This document shows, piece after piece, positions 1 to 8,634 of a stretch of 64,000 nt of DNA (positions are counted from its first letter, which is position 1; the number at the start of each line of letters is the position of its first letter). The stretch is from Planococcus plakortidis (GTDB lineage Bacteria > Bacillota > Bacilli > Bacillales_A > Planococcaceae). The notes under the pieces are model-generated. The model was not told the origin of the DNA. It worked only from the letters and a program-made list of their open reading frames with translations, and did not search any database. Location: contig NZ_CP016539.2 in the NCBI RefSeq assembly GCF_001687605.2, positions 1,952,501 to 2,016,500 of the forward strand, written 5' to 3'. The translations under genes were made by a program, and so were the position numbers.

Positions 1-560
1 GACCCCTCGCTTTGCTTAATGGTCTCGACGCCGACGCGCTGCCCCCACACGTCGAGCTGGTCGATCGCTCCGGCACGGAACGTGTCGCCCGCTGCAAGCA
101 TGACGGTTTTGCCTTCGTTTTTCAGGCGCTGTGCCAATTTCCCGATGGTGGTCGTTTTGCCGACGCCATTGACGCCGACCATCAAGATGACGGTCGGGCC
201 GGATTCGGCAAATGTCAATTCGCTCAATTGCTGGTCGCCCGCCTCATAGATTTCGACCAATTTCTCGGAAATGACCGACTGCACATTGGACGTGTCTTTG
301 ACATTCTGGCGTTGCACTTCAAAACGCAATTCTTCCATCAAATCCATGACTGTCTCGAAGCCGACATCCGCCTGGAGCAGCACTTCTTCCAATTCCTCGA
401 AAAAGTCTTCGTCGACTTTGCGGTAACGGGCGACCAGGTCATTGATCTTCGATGTGAAGCCGGTACGCGTTTTGCTCAGGCCTTCGCGGTATTTCTCTGT
501 TGATTGTTCCTCTTCAACATTATTGCTGAACTTATCTTTCAATTTTTTAAAGAAACTCAT
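1..560 (-). CDS. ftsY: Signal recognition particle receptor FtsY (3' end cut by window)
   Basis: SRP receptor GTPase that docks ribosome-SRP complexes at the membrane for co-translational insertion of membrane proteins. The first 186 codons are visible. Reading from the ATG at 560, a short charged N-terminus is followed by the helical N domain, then the P-loop GVNGVGKTTT and the DTFRAGAIDQL element typical of SRP-family GTPases. An AAGGAG ribosome site sits just upstream and overlaps the stop codon of smc at 572, so ftsY is the distal gene of rnc-smc-ftsY, the usual Bacillales order. The N-terminal acidic region is short, as is normal in Firmicutes. The rest of the G domain lies beyond the left edge of the window. 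Confidence 0.95.
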   Translation of the reverse strand, partial: MSFFKKLKDKFSNNVEEEQSTEKYREGLSKTRTGFTSKINDLVARYRKVDEDFFEELEEVLLQADVGFETVMDLMEELRFEVQRQNVKDTSNVQSVISEKLVEIYEAGDQQLSELTFAESGPTVILMVGVNGVGKTTTIGKLAQRLKNEGKTVMLAAGDTFRAGAIDQLDVWGQRVGVETIKQSEG

Positions 561-571
561 CGAATCACTCC

Positions 572-3500
572 TTATTTGATGTCTTCCTGCAATTTCACGG
601 AAACCAGTTTGGAAATGCCTGATTCCTGCATCGTGATGCCATATAATACATCAGCGCCTTCCATCGTGCCTTTACGGTGCGTGATGACGATGAACTGTGT
701 ATCTTCACTGAATTTTTTCAAGTACTGACTGTAACGCACGACATTCGATTCATCAAGCGCCGCCTCGACTTCATCCAGCACGCAGAATGGCACCGGCCGC
801 ACTTTCAAGATGGCGAATAGCAAGGCGATCGCCGTGAGCGCCCGCTCCCCGCCGGACAGCAGGCTCAGGTTCTGGAGTTTCTTGCCTGGCGGCTGCGCGA
901 TGATGTCGACACCTGTCATGAGCAGATCGGACGGTTTAGTCAATACCAGATCCGCCGATCCCCACCGAACAACTCACGGAACACATGGCGGAAATGACTG
1001 CGGATCGCGTGGAATGTTTCGTCGAAGCGCAAAGTCATCTCTTCATCCATTTCCTCGATCAGATTGCGGAGCGTGTCTTTCGCTTCATTCAGGTCATCCC
1101 GCTGCTCACTCAGGAAGCGGTGGCGTTCTGCGACATGTTCATATTCCTCGATGGCGCCGATATTGACGCTGCCGAGTTCTTCGATCGACTGCTTGAGAAG
1201 CTTCACTTGCTTTCTGACAGTCGCTTCTTCTCCTACTAGCGGGTAGTGGCTTGCCGCTTCAAGGTCCATTTCATAATGTTCCTCAAGCTGACCGAGCAGG
1301 CCTTGCAATTGCACTTCAAGGCGCGTCGCTTTCACTTCGCAGATGCGCACAGCTTCCGTAAACCCTTTATGGATGCGGCTTTGTTCACGCAACTGCTGTT
1401 CCTCCCCATCGAGTGCATGCTGCAGTTTTTGGCGCTCTTTGCGGGAAGCGTCGACGGTTGTGTTCGCTGACTTTCGTGCATCGGACCATTTCTGGATTTC
1501 CGCCTCAATTTCTTCATCCGAAAAGCTTTTTGAAGCTTCTTCCGATTGGATCCATTCCAGCTCGCGTTCAAGTTCCACGAGCCTATGGTCGCTGGTTGCC
1601 CGGCGTTCCGATAATTCACCCACTTGCGCAGTGAATTGCTGGATACGTTCTTTGTGGACAGCCATGTCTGATTTGAATTCCGCAAGTTTCGCCAGCAATT
1701 CGCCTCTCGCAGTTTCCTTCTGCTGCTTAAAGCCGGTCAATTCCTCAATTTCGCCGTTCAACCCTTCCAGTTCAAGGGCAATCGCTTCCATGCGCCCCGC
1801 CGCCTCTTCCTTGCGTGAAGCAAGTCCCAAGAGATCCTGCTTGGTCTGCTGTTCGGCACGGAACAGCGCAAAGCGGCTGTCGGTCGTTTTCCATACCGCT
1901 TCGATTTCCCGCAGATGAATCGCGCTTTCCGCTTCAAGTTCCCGGTAGCGCTCGCCTTCCATACGAAGCTGCTCTAATTGCTCTTTTGCCATTTCTGCAC
2001 GCGATTGCAATTCCCGGACTTTCCCTTCGGCTTCTGCAATGGTGCCTTGAAGTTCAGCTGCCTGTTGTTGCAATTGCTCGAGTTCCGCTTTTCTTGTAAA
2101 GAACGAGGCCTGGTTTTTTGTCGCACCGCCTGTCATCGAACCGCCGGCATTGATGACATCGCCATCGAGTGTCACGACGCGGTACCTATGGCCGATTGCT
2201 TTGGCGATCGATGTTGCGCCTTCCAAGTCTTTCGCGACAAGGACATTGCCGAGCAGATTCTGGAAAATCATCGCATATTGATCGTCATAGCTGACGAGCT
2301 GTGCAGCGATATCCACAAATGCCGGATGCGCCGAAACCGATTGCACCGCTTGGGGGGAGATCTGTCTCGCTTTCATGACCGTCATCGGCAGGAATGTGGA
2401 CCGCCCTGCCCGTTTTGTTCTTAAAAAGCGAATCGCTTCGCTGGCGCTTTTTTCATCGCTCGTAACGATATGCTGGCTGGCTGCGCCAAAAGCCGTTTCA
2501 ATCGCTTTCGCATAAGGCTTCTGGACATCCGCGAGTTCCGCGACAGCGCCGATGATACCGCCCAGTTCATTGCGTTCCCGGGCCTGTAAGACTTCACGCA
2601 CGCCGTGGAAGAATCCGGAGTAATCTGCCTCCAGGTCCTGTAAGGTCTCGATGCGCGCAGCTAATTGTTTATGGGATTGATATGCCTGGAATAACAAGGA
2701 TTTCTTATGGTCATAATCCGCTGCCAATTGTCGTGCGCCGTCTTCTTGTTCTTTGAAATGTCGGCGCTTGAGTTCCAGGTCTGCATGGATTTCTTCATAC
2801 GCTTTTTCCGCCTGCTCTTTTTCGCTCAATAAGCGGGCCAGTTCTTTCTTGAATGACGCTTCTTGTGCGGCAATGCGGCCGCTCGATTCGGTCATTTGCT
2901 GCTGCTGGAAATCGATGTTTTTCAGTTCGTTCTTGAGTCCAGCCTGTTCATTCATCAATTCGATATAGAGGGATTTCTTCGCTTCGATCTCATTGTCGAT
3001 ATCGGCAGGCGTCAGGTTCAATTGGGCCTCTATTTGCTGAATCGACTTGCGGATCTGCTGTTGCTGCAGTTTCTGCTGTTCGAGGGAAGCGCTTTGTTCC
3101 ACATGGCGTTGCCCGAGTATAGCCGCTTCCTTGCGCTCAAGCTTAATCGACTCTTCCAATGCCTGTCGCTGGCGGTCTGCATTATGCTTTTTCTCGGACA
3201 TCAGCAATTTGCGGCCTTCCCATTTTTCGGACTGTGAACTCGCTTCAACGAGTGACGCTTGTGCAACGTCGATTTTTTTGTCCAGCGCATGCACCGAGCG
3301 TTTCGAAGCCGCAATCAATTGTTCCGTTTCTGAAATTTCTCCCGCAAGCCGCTTTTCTTCCTTTGCATGCTGCAAGGCTTCCTGGGCCAGTTCCGAAAGC
3401 TCTGCCTTCAGCGTATTGGCGTCATGTGCCAATAATGCAATATCTGCGTCTTTCAACTGCGCACTCATGTCCAGATAATCCCGTGCCGCTGAGGCTTGCA

Positions 3501-4119
3501 TCTGCAGCGGCTCCATCCGGCCGTCAAGTTCGTGCAGGATATCCAGCACACGGTTCAAGTTCTCGTCCGTTTCATTCAATTTGAACTCGGCTTTCCGCTT
3601 GCGTTGTTTGTATTTCAAGACACCGGCCGCTTCCTCGAAAATCGAACGCCTCTCGTCCGCCTTGCTGTTGAGGATCTCATCCACCCGACCTTGGGAAATA
3701 ATGGAAAATGCTTCCTTGCCCAATCCCGAATCCATGAACAGATCGGTGATATCTTTCAGCCGGCATGCTTGCTTGTTCAGCAAATAGGCGCTTTCCCCAC
3801 TGCGAAAAACCCTTCTCGTTACGCTGATTTCGCTGTAATCGAGAGGGGCTTTGCCGTCCGTATTATCCAAAACCAATGTGACTTCCGCAAAATTAAGCGC
3901 TTTCCTTGAATCGCTCCCGGCAAAGATGACATCTTCCATTTTCGCCCCACGCAGCGATTTTGCGGATTGCTCGCCGAGGACCCAGCGGATCGCATCGGTG
4001 ACATTGCTCTTGCCGCTGCCATTCGGCCCGACAACGGCTGTGACGCCTGGGACAAAATCGATGCCGACACGGTCAGCGAATGATTTAAACCCGATTACTT
4101 CCAATCTCTTCAAAAACAT
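572..4119 (-). CDS. smc: Chromosome condensation ATPase Smc, interrupted by an apparent -1 frameshift
   Basis: Structural-maintenance-of-chromosomes protein, the ATPase core of the Smc-ScpAB condensin that organises and segregates the nucleoid. The ATG at 4119 (after GGAGG, 7 bases away) gives the conserved start MFLKRLEVIGFKSFA; a TTG at 4125 is too close to the ribosome site. The N-terminal Walker A GPNGSGKSN, two long coiled coils, and a glycine-rich hinge in mid-protein (GGSMTGGA) are present. The reading frame ends early at 940, just after FRELFGG. The expected continuation (DLVLTKPSDLL, the LSGGERALTA signature and Walker B FCVLDEVEAALDE) lies in another frame down to 572. Adding one C to the C4 run at 960-963 restores a protein of about 1182 residues, the normal family length. 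The gene as written is broken, but the intact downstream frame argues for a sequence error. Confidence 0.9.
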
Positions 4120-4121
4120 GT

Positions 4122-4877
4122 TCAATCCTCCGCTGTTTCCTGCAATTTACGGATGGCAAGCTGTGCCGCCTTCTGCTCCGCTTCTTTTTTGGAGCGCCCA
4201 TCGCCAAGGCCGAGTTCCTGGTCGCCCAATGATACGCGCGTCACAAAAATCCGGCTATGTGCAGGACCCTTTTCTTCGATGATTTCATAATTCAAGGTGC
4301 CGGTATTCTTTTGCTGCACCAGCTCCTGCAATTGGCTCTTATAATCCATCGCATGAGAAAAAGCACCGACTTCCACTTTCGGGAATAGCACTACCTCTAG
4401 AAAGCCCACGACCTTTTCCAGTCCCTGGTCCAGGTAAAGTGCGCCGACAAACGATTCAAAAACATCCGCAAGAAGTGCCGGGCGCGTCCTGCCCCCTGTC
4501 AATTCCTCGCCTTTGCCGAGCAGAATGTATTTGCCGAAGCCCAGTTCATTGGCGAATAGGACAAGTGACGGCTCGCAGACGATCGATGCGCGCAGCTTTG
4601 TCAGTTCACCTTCAGCCATATCGGGATATTTCATATAGAGGAAATGCGATACCGACAATTCCAATACAGCGTCGCCCAGGAATTCGAGGCGTTCATTGTC
4701 CGTGAATTGTCTTCTTCGATGCTCATTCACATAAGATGAATGGGTAAATGCCTGCTGCAGAAGGGCAGGTTGTTCAAACTGGATATCCAGCTCTTTTTGC
4801 AATTGCTCAAATGCCTGTTTCGCGCTTTCTTTAAGCGCCATTTGCTTGGTGTGTTTCGGTTTTCGTTTCATCGCCAT
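4122..4877 (-). CDS. rnc: Ribonuclease III
   Basis: Double-strand-specific endoribonuclease that processes rRNA precursors and the SRP RNA and degrades structured RNAs. It has 251 residues, the usual length. The catalytic signature [14 protein letters not shown] is at residues 61-74, a second acidic motif ([16 protein letters not shown]) lies near the middle, and a C-terminal double-stranded-RNA-binding domain follows, ending in a lysine/glutamate-rich helix. The start is ATG 4877 behind GAGGAAGG; ATG 4871 is possible. The stop is 2 bases from the smc ATG. A strong hairpin terminator separates it from acpP upstream, so rnc-smc-ftsY probably has its own promoter or depends on readthrough. Confidence 0.95.
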   Translation of the reverse strand: MAMKRKPKHTKQMALKESAKQAFEQLQKELDIQFEQPALLQQAFTHSSYVNEHRRRQFTDNERLEFLGDAVLELSVSHFLYMKYPDMAEGELTKLRASIVCEPSLVLFANELGFGKYILLGKGEELTGGRTRPALLADVFESFVGALYLDQGLEKVVGFLEVVLFPKVEVGAFSHAMDYKSQLQELVQQKNTGTLNYEIIEEKGPAHSRIFVTRVSLGDQELGLGDGRSKKEAEQKAAQLAIRKLQETAED

Positions 4878-4940
4878 TTTTATCTGCCTTCCTCTATTGT
4901 TCTCTTGTTGATTTTACCTGTTTTTGGGGCATTGTGCAAA

Positions 4941-4975
4941 AAGAGAATTGACGCACAGCTAGGCTGTGCGTCAAT
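4941..4975 (-). terminator. Rho-independent terminator downstream of acpP
   Basis: Perfect 13-bp stem (4947-4959 pairing with 4963-4975) with a 3-base loop, followed on the minus strand by TCTCTTTTT. It lies between the acpP stop (5017) and the rnc start (4877), closing the fatty-acid operon. Confidence 0.85.
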
Positions 4976-5016
4976 CTTTTGTGCTATCAAGCTGGGACGG
5001 ATCCCGTTTATTCAAC

Positions 5017-5253
5017 TTAAGCTTGTTTTTTTTCGATGTAAGTTACTGCGTCGCCTACTGTTGACATTCCTTCTGCGTCTTCATCGGAAATTTCCATATC
5101 GAATTCGTCTTCTAGCTCCATGACCAATTCAACCACATCCAGTGAATCCGCTCCAAGGTCGTCTGTGAAAGATGCTTCAGGTTTCACTTCGCTCTCTTCC
5201 ACACCAAGACGATCTACGATTACTTTGGTTACTCGCTCCAATACTGTTGACAA
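5017..5253 (-). CDS. acpP: Acyl carrier protein
   Basis: Carries growing acyl chains as thioesters on a 4'-phosphopantetheine arm during fatty-acid synthesis. The product is small and acidic, with the attachment motif [14 protein letters not shown] (serine in DSL) and the recognition helix [16 protein letters not shown] that is almost invariant in Bacillales. Start choice: the frame opens at GTG 5262, but that codon lies inside the GGGGAGGTGA ribosome site. TTG 5253 is 8 bases past GGAGG and gives 78 residues, the standard ACP length beginning MSTVLERV. It is the last gene of fapR-plsX-fabD-fabG-acpP, with a terminator directly after it. Confidence 0.95.
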   Translation of the reverse strand: MSTVLERVTKVIVDRLGVEESEVKPEASFTDDLGADSLDVVELVMELEDEFDMEISDEDAEGMSTVGDAVTYIEKKQA

Positions 5254-5293
5254 TGCCGTCACCTCCCCTCAAATCAGTATACATAATTGTGGT

Positions 5294-6040
5294 CTACATG
5301 ACCATGCCTCCATCAAGATGCAGCGTCTGCCCGGTTACATAGCTTGCTTCGTCCGAAGCCAGGTACAAGGCCGCATTCGCCACATCTTCAGGCGCCCCGA
5401 AACGGGCAAGCGGAATCTGTGCGAGCATGCTCGATTGCACATCGTCGCCGAGCTTTTCCGTCATATCGGTCGTGATGAAACCAGGAGCCACAGCGTTTGC
5501 GGTAATCCCTCGGCTCGCAAGTTCCCTTGCGGTCGTCTTCGTCAAACCGATGACCCCCGCCTTCGCCGCCACGTAATTGGCTTGGCCTGCATTGCCCATG
5601 ACGCCGACGATGGACGCGATATTGACGATGCGCCCTGCGCGCTGTTTCATCATTTGGCGTGTCACCGCTTTCGTGCACAGGAAGACGCCTTTCAGGTTCG
5701 TATTGATGACATCGTCCCATTCATCTTCTTTCATGCGCATCATCAAGTTGTCGCGGGTGATGCCGGCATTATTTACGAGGATGTCAATTGAACCGAATTC
5801 CTTCATCGCCACGTCCGCCAGCGCTTTCACCGCTTCGGCATCTGCGACATTGGCCTTTACGGCAACGGCTTTTCCGCCCGCCTGTTCGATTTCGGCTACA
5901 ACAGCTTCCGCCTTTTCCTGGCTGCCGCTATAGTTGACGACGATATTTGCGCCTTCTTCGGCAAAACGGCGGGCGATGGCTGCGCCAATCCCGCGCGATG
6001 CCCCTGTAACAATGGCTGTTTTCCCCGTTAATCTGCTCAT
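5294..6040 (-). CDS. fabG: 3-oxoacyl-[acyl-carrier-protein] reductase
   Basis: NADPH-dependent reduction of 3-oxoacyl-ACP to 3-hydroxyacyl-ACP, the first reduction of each elongation round. It is a 248-residue short-chain dehydrogenase with the Rossmann motif TGASRGIG at residues 12-19, the structural NNAG motif, catalytic serine in NIASIVG, and Tyr/Lys in NYVAAKAG near residues 154-158. The C-terminus [12 protein letters not shown] is characteristic of FabG rather than other SDR enzymes. The ATG overlaps the fabD stop by 4 bases (ATGA) and is preceded by GAGGAG, so translation is probably coupled. Confidence 0.96.
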   Translation of the reverse strand: MSRLTGKTAIVTGASRGIGAAIARRFAEEGANIVVNYSGSQEKAEAVVAEIEQAGGKAVAVKANVADAEAVKALADVAMKEFGSIDILVNNAGITRDNLMMRMKEDEWDDVINTNLKGVFLCTKAVTRQMMKQRAGRIVNIASIVGVMGNAGQANYVAAKAGVIGLTKTTARELASRGITANAVAPGFITTDMTEKLGDDVQSSMLAQIPLARFGAPEDVANAALYLASDEASYVTGQTLHLDGGMVM

Positions 6041-6975
6041 GATGTCAACTCCTCTACCGCTTTTTCGAATGACTCCAAGTCATGGACCGGGATGACCGTG
6101 ACCGATCGGTCGATTTTTTTCACCAAGCCGCTCAGCACTTTGCCAGGGCCTACTTCGACAAAGGTGGTGACACCAAGTTCGATCATCTTGCGCACCGATT
6201 GTTCCCATAAAACCGGCGAGTATAATTGGTGGATCAACATGTCCTGCAATTGCGTCGCATTCGTTTCGGGCTCTGCCATAAAGTTCGTCACGACGGGAAT
6301 TTTGGCATTGAGCAGGAATGAATCACTGAGCACTTTCGCCAAATCCTGCGAGGCCGAACGCATCAGCTCCGAATGGAACGGACCGCTAACATCGAGCGGA
6401 ATGGCACGTTTCGCACCGCGCTCTTTCGCCAGTTCGCATGCTTTCTCAACGCCTGCTTTCGTTCCCGAAATCACGATTTGCCCCGGGCAGTTCAAGTTTG
6501 CCAACTGGACGACCCCCGCGCTCTCGGTCGCATCGTCGGTCACTTCTTCGAGCTTATCTGCGTCCATCCCCAGGATCGCAGCCATCGCGCCTTCACCTGC
6601 AGGCACCGCTTCATTCATGAACAATCCGCGCTTATGGACCACTTCAACCGCTTTCGGGAATTCCAGGACATTCGAAGCGACCAGCGCGCTGTATTCGCCG
6701 AGGCTGTGCCCCGCTGTATAATTCGGCCTTACGCCTGCACGGATCAAGCGTTCCGTAATCATCGAGCTGACGGTCAACAGTGCCGGTTGCGCGTTATAGG
6801 TCAATGTCAATTCTTCCTGAGGGCCTTCAAGCATCAGTTTCGACAAGCCCATGCCGAGCACTTCATCGGCGCTTTCGAAAAATTGGCGGCTCTTGTCATC
6901 TTCCAGGAAGCTTTCGCCCATGCCCACCACCTGTGAGCCTTGCCCGGGATAAATAAATGCGATTTGCTTCCTCAT
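6037..6975 (-). CDS. fabD: Malonyl-CoA:ACP transacylase
   Basis: Transfers malonyl from CoA to ACP, supplying the two-carbon donor for fatty-acid elongation. It has 312 residues. The N-terminal GQGSQ loop is at residues 11-15, the catalytic serine is in GHSLGEY (S91), and the histidine of GPFHSELM lies near residue 200, giving the Ser-His dyad. It is flanked by plsX and fabG with ATGA overlaps at both ends and has a strong AGGAGG ribosome site. Confidence 0.96.
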   Translation of the reverse strand: MRKQIAFIYPGQGSQVVGMGESFLEDDKSRQFFESADEVLGMGLSKLMLEGPQEELTLTYNAQPALLTVSSMITERLIRAGVRPNYTAGHSLGEYSALVASNVLEFPKAVEVVHKRGLFMNEAVPAGEGAMAAILGMDADKLEEVTDDATESAGVVQLANLNCPGQIVISGTKAGVEKACELAKERGAKRAIPLDVSGPFHSELMRSASQDLAKVLSDSFLLNAKIPVVTNFMAEPETNATQLQDMLIHQLYSPVLWEQSVRKMIELGVTTFVEVGPGKVLSGLVKKIDRSVTVIPVHDLESFEKAVEELTS

Positions 6976-7964
6976 GATGGTTGTTCCTCCTTCAAAGTGC
7001 TGTATATCTTGCCGGCCACGTCGTGTTCGACCATCGTACGCGCCTGGCGGATGGCGTTATAGAATGCGGTGCCGTTGGATGAGCCATGCGCCTTGATGAC
7101 AGGCGCCTTCAGCCCGAACAATCCTGCGCCGCCGTATTCGCTATAATCGAGCATCCCCTTGAGCGCACTCAAATCGTTTTTCACGAGCATCGCCGCAAAC
7201 TTGGTTTTGGCCGAAGCCATGAAGACATCCTTGATCATCGCGAAGACGTTCATCGCAGTTCCTTCGATCGTCTTCAAGACCATGTTTCCGGTAAAGCCAT
7301 CCGTGACGACCACATCGGCGGCACCGTTCAGCAAGTCACGTGATTCCACGTTGCCAATAAAGTTGACAGGCGCTTCTTTCAATAGCGGAAATGCCGATTT
7401 CGTCAATTCATTGCCTTTTTTCTCTTCCGTCCCGATATTCAGCAAGCCGACAGTTGGGTTTTGGACGCCGCGCACTTTCTCGGCATAGATGCTGCCCATG
7501 ATGGCGTACTGGACCAGATGCTCCGGTTTGGCATCGGCATTGGCGCCGAGGTCGAGCATGAGAAAGCCTTTTCCGTCCATCGTCGGCAAAGTCGGTGCAA
7601 GCGCCGGACGGTCGACACCGTCGATGCGTCCGACGATGAACAAACCGGCGGACATCAAGGCACCTGTATTGCCTGCGGATACGGCTGCGTCCGCTTTTCC
7701 TTCTTTAACCGCTTCCGCCATGCGCACCATCGACGCATCCTTCTTGCGGCGGACTGATCGCACCGGGTCATCTTCCGCTTCGATCACTTCACTGCAGTGG
7801 ATAATGGTCAAACGGTCTTGCGGTTTTATGTATTCATCGATTTTTTCCTGCTGCCCATAAAGCAATATCTCCACGTCGCTGAATGCTTCGAGGGCTTTTT
7901 TGACACCGTCGATAATTTCTTTTGGGGCGTTGTCCCCGCCCATTGCATCGATTGCTATTTTCAC
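6972..7964 (-). CDS. plsX: Phosphate acyltransferase PlsX
   Basis: Peripheral membrane enzyme that converts acyl-ACP to acyl-phosphate, linking fatty-acid synthesis to phospholipid synthesis through PlsY. It has 330 residues. The N-terminal signature [13 protein letters not shown] and the motifs SAGNTGAL and TDGFTGN are typical of the family. The start is GTG 7964, which overlaps the fapR stop (GTGA) and has GAAGGTGA upstream. Its place in the FapR operon makes it a direct target of malonyl-CoA control. Confidence 0.96.
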   Translation of the reverse strand: MKIAIDAMGGDNAPKEIIDGVKKALEAFSDVEILLYGQQEKIDEYIKPQDRLTIIHCSEVIEAEDDPVRSVRRKKDASMVRMAEAVKEGKADAAVSAGNTGALMSAGLFIVGRIDGVDRPALAPTLPTMDGKGFLMLDLGANADAKPEHLVQYAIMGSIYAEKVRGVQNPTVGLLNIGTEEKKGNELTKSAFPLLKEAPVNFIGNVESRDLLNGAADVVVTDGFTGNMVLKTIEGTAMNVFAMIKDVFMASAKTKFAAMLVKNDLSALKGMLDYSEYGGAGLFGLKAPVIKAHGSSNGTAFYNAIRQARTMVEHDVAGKIYSTLKEEQPS

Positions 7965-8545
7965 GTATGGTCACCTTCACTTTGTTCAGTCATGCGGTAC
8001 ATTTCAAATGTCCCGATAAATACTACTGCCTGGTCGACTGTCGACACCACTTTGACGAACGCGCGGTTCTTTTGCGGCTGCCTGTCGGTCACTTGGGCTT
8101 TGGCAACGACCCGCTGTCCTGCTTTAACAGGCTTCAGGAATTGCAATTCCGATTTCACCGTCAATGCCAATTCTTCGTTCATCACGGCCACCGCCAAGGA
8201 ATTCGCCTGCGCGAACAGATGGTGCCCCCTGGCAATCCGGTTGCGCTGGAAAACATGTTCCGGTTTGACATCGAAAATCGAGATGGCTTTATTGTCCAGT
8301 TCTATATCGATTATCTCCCCGATCACTTCGTCGATCGGCAAGGATTTCACTTCATCGTCAAAGGTCTTCTCGGCCACATGCTTGATGCGCTCCCGAAGTT
8401 CCGGTATCGAAAGCTCCATCCGATCGAGACGGATCGTCTGGACACTGACCCCGAACTCCGCCGATAATTCTTCATCGGTCACGAACGGATTGTCTTTGAT
8501 GGAGGATTTCAGCGCTGCTTGTCGCTCTTTTTTAGGTTTTCTCAC
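7961..8545 (-). CDS. fapR: Fatty acid and phospholipid regulator FapR
   Basis: Transcriptional repressor of fatty-acid and phospholipid genes, released from DNA by malonyl-CoA. It has 194 residues from GTG 8545: an N-terminal helix-turn-helix with [12 protein letters not shown], the linker [16 protein letters not shown], and a C-terminal hot-dog ligand domain with [16 protein letters not shown]. The frame can be extended to GTG 8569, but that codon lies inside the FapR operator and would sit at or before the transcript start. GTG 8545 has GGGCGGTGA upstream and gives the family-like start MRKPKKERQ. It is the first gene of the operon and is clearly autoregulated. Confidence 0.95.
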   Translation of the reverse strand: MRKPKKERQAALKSSIKDNPFVTDEELSAEFGVSVQTIRLDRMELSIPELRERIKHVAEKTFDDEVKSLPIDEVIGEIIDIELDNKAISIFDVKPEHVFQRNRIARGHHLFAQANSLAVAVMNEELALTVKSELQFLKPVKAGQRVVAKAQVTDRQPQKNRAFVKVVSTVDQAVVFIGTFEMYRMTEQSEGDHT

Positions 8546-8562
8546 TATGTCACCGCCCGCTA

Positions 8563-8579
8563 TTAGCACTTGGTACTAA
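8563..8579 (-). promoter_or_regulatory. FapR operator
   Basis: Imperfect 17-bp palindrome reading TTAGTACCAAGTGCTAA on the minus strand, close to the known FapR consensus with its TTAGTACC half. It overlaps the expected start point of transcription of the fapR operon, where bound FapR would block RNA polymerase. Confidence 0.9.
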
Positions 8580-8583
8580 TATG

Positions 8584-8612
8584 AGTATATAAACAACAAA
8601 AAAAGAATGCAA
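8584..8612 (-). promoter_or_regulatory. Promoter of fapR-plsX-fabD-fabG-acpP
   Basis: Minus-strand -10 box TATACT (8584-8589) and a weak -35 box TTGCAT (8607-8612) separated by 17 bases. The FapR operator lies immediately downstream. The -35 box is also the descending arm of the recG terminator hairpin. Confidence 0.75.
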
Positions 8613-8633
8613 GGAAAATCGGTCTCCCTGCAT
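8598..8633 (-). terminator. Rho-independent terminator of recG
   Basis: Nine-pair stem (8625-8633 with 8607-8615, one G-U pair), then on the minus strand a run of seven T at 8598-8604. It starts 2 bases after the recG stop codon and overlaps the fapR promoter. Confidence 0.8.
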
Positions 8634-8634
8634 C

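Noticed and set aside
12-503. Long open frame on the plus strand opposite ftsY (similar frames opposite smc, carB, rsmH and others)
   Set aside because: These are shadows created by codon bias in the real minus-strand genes. They have no family resemblance and no ribosome sites.
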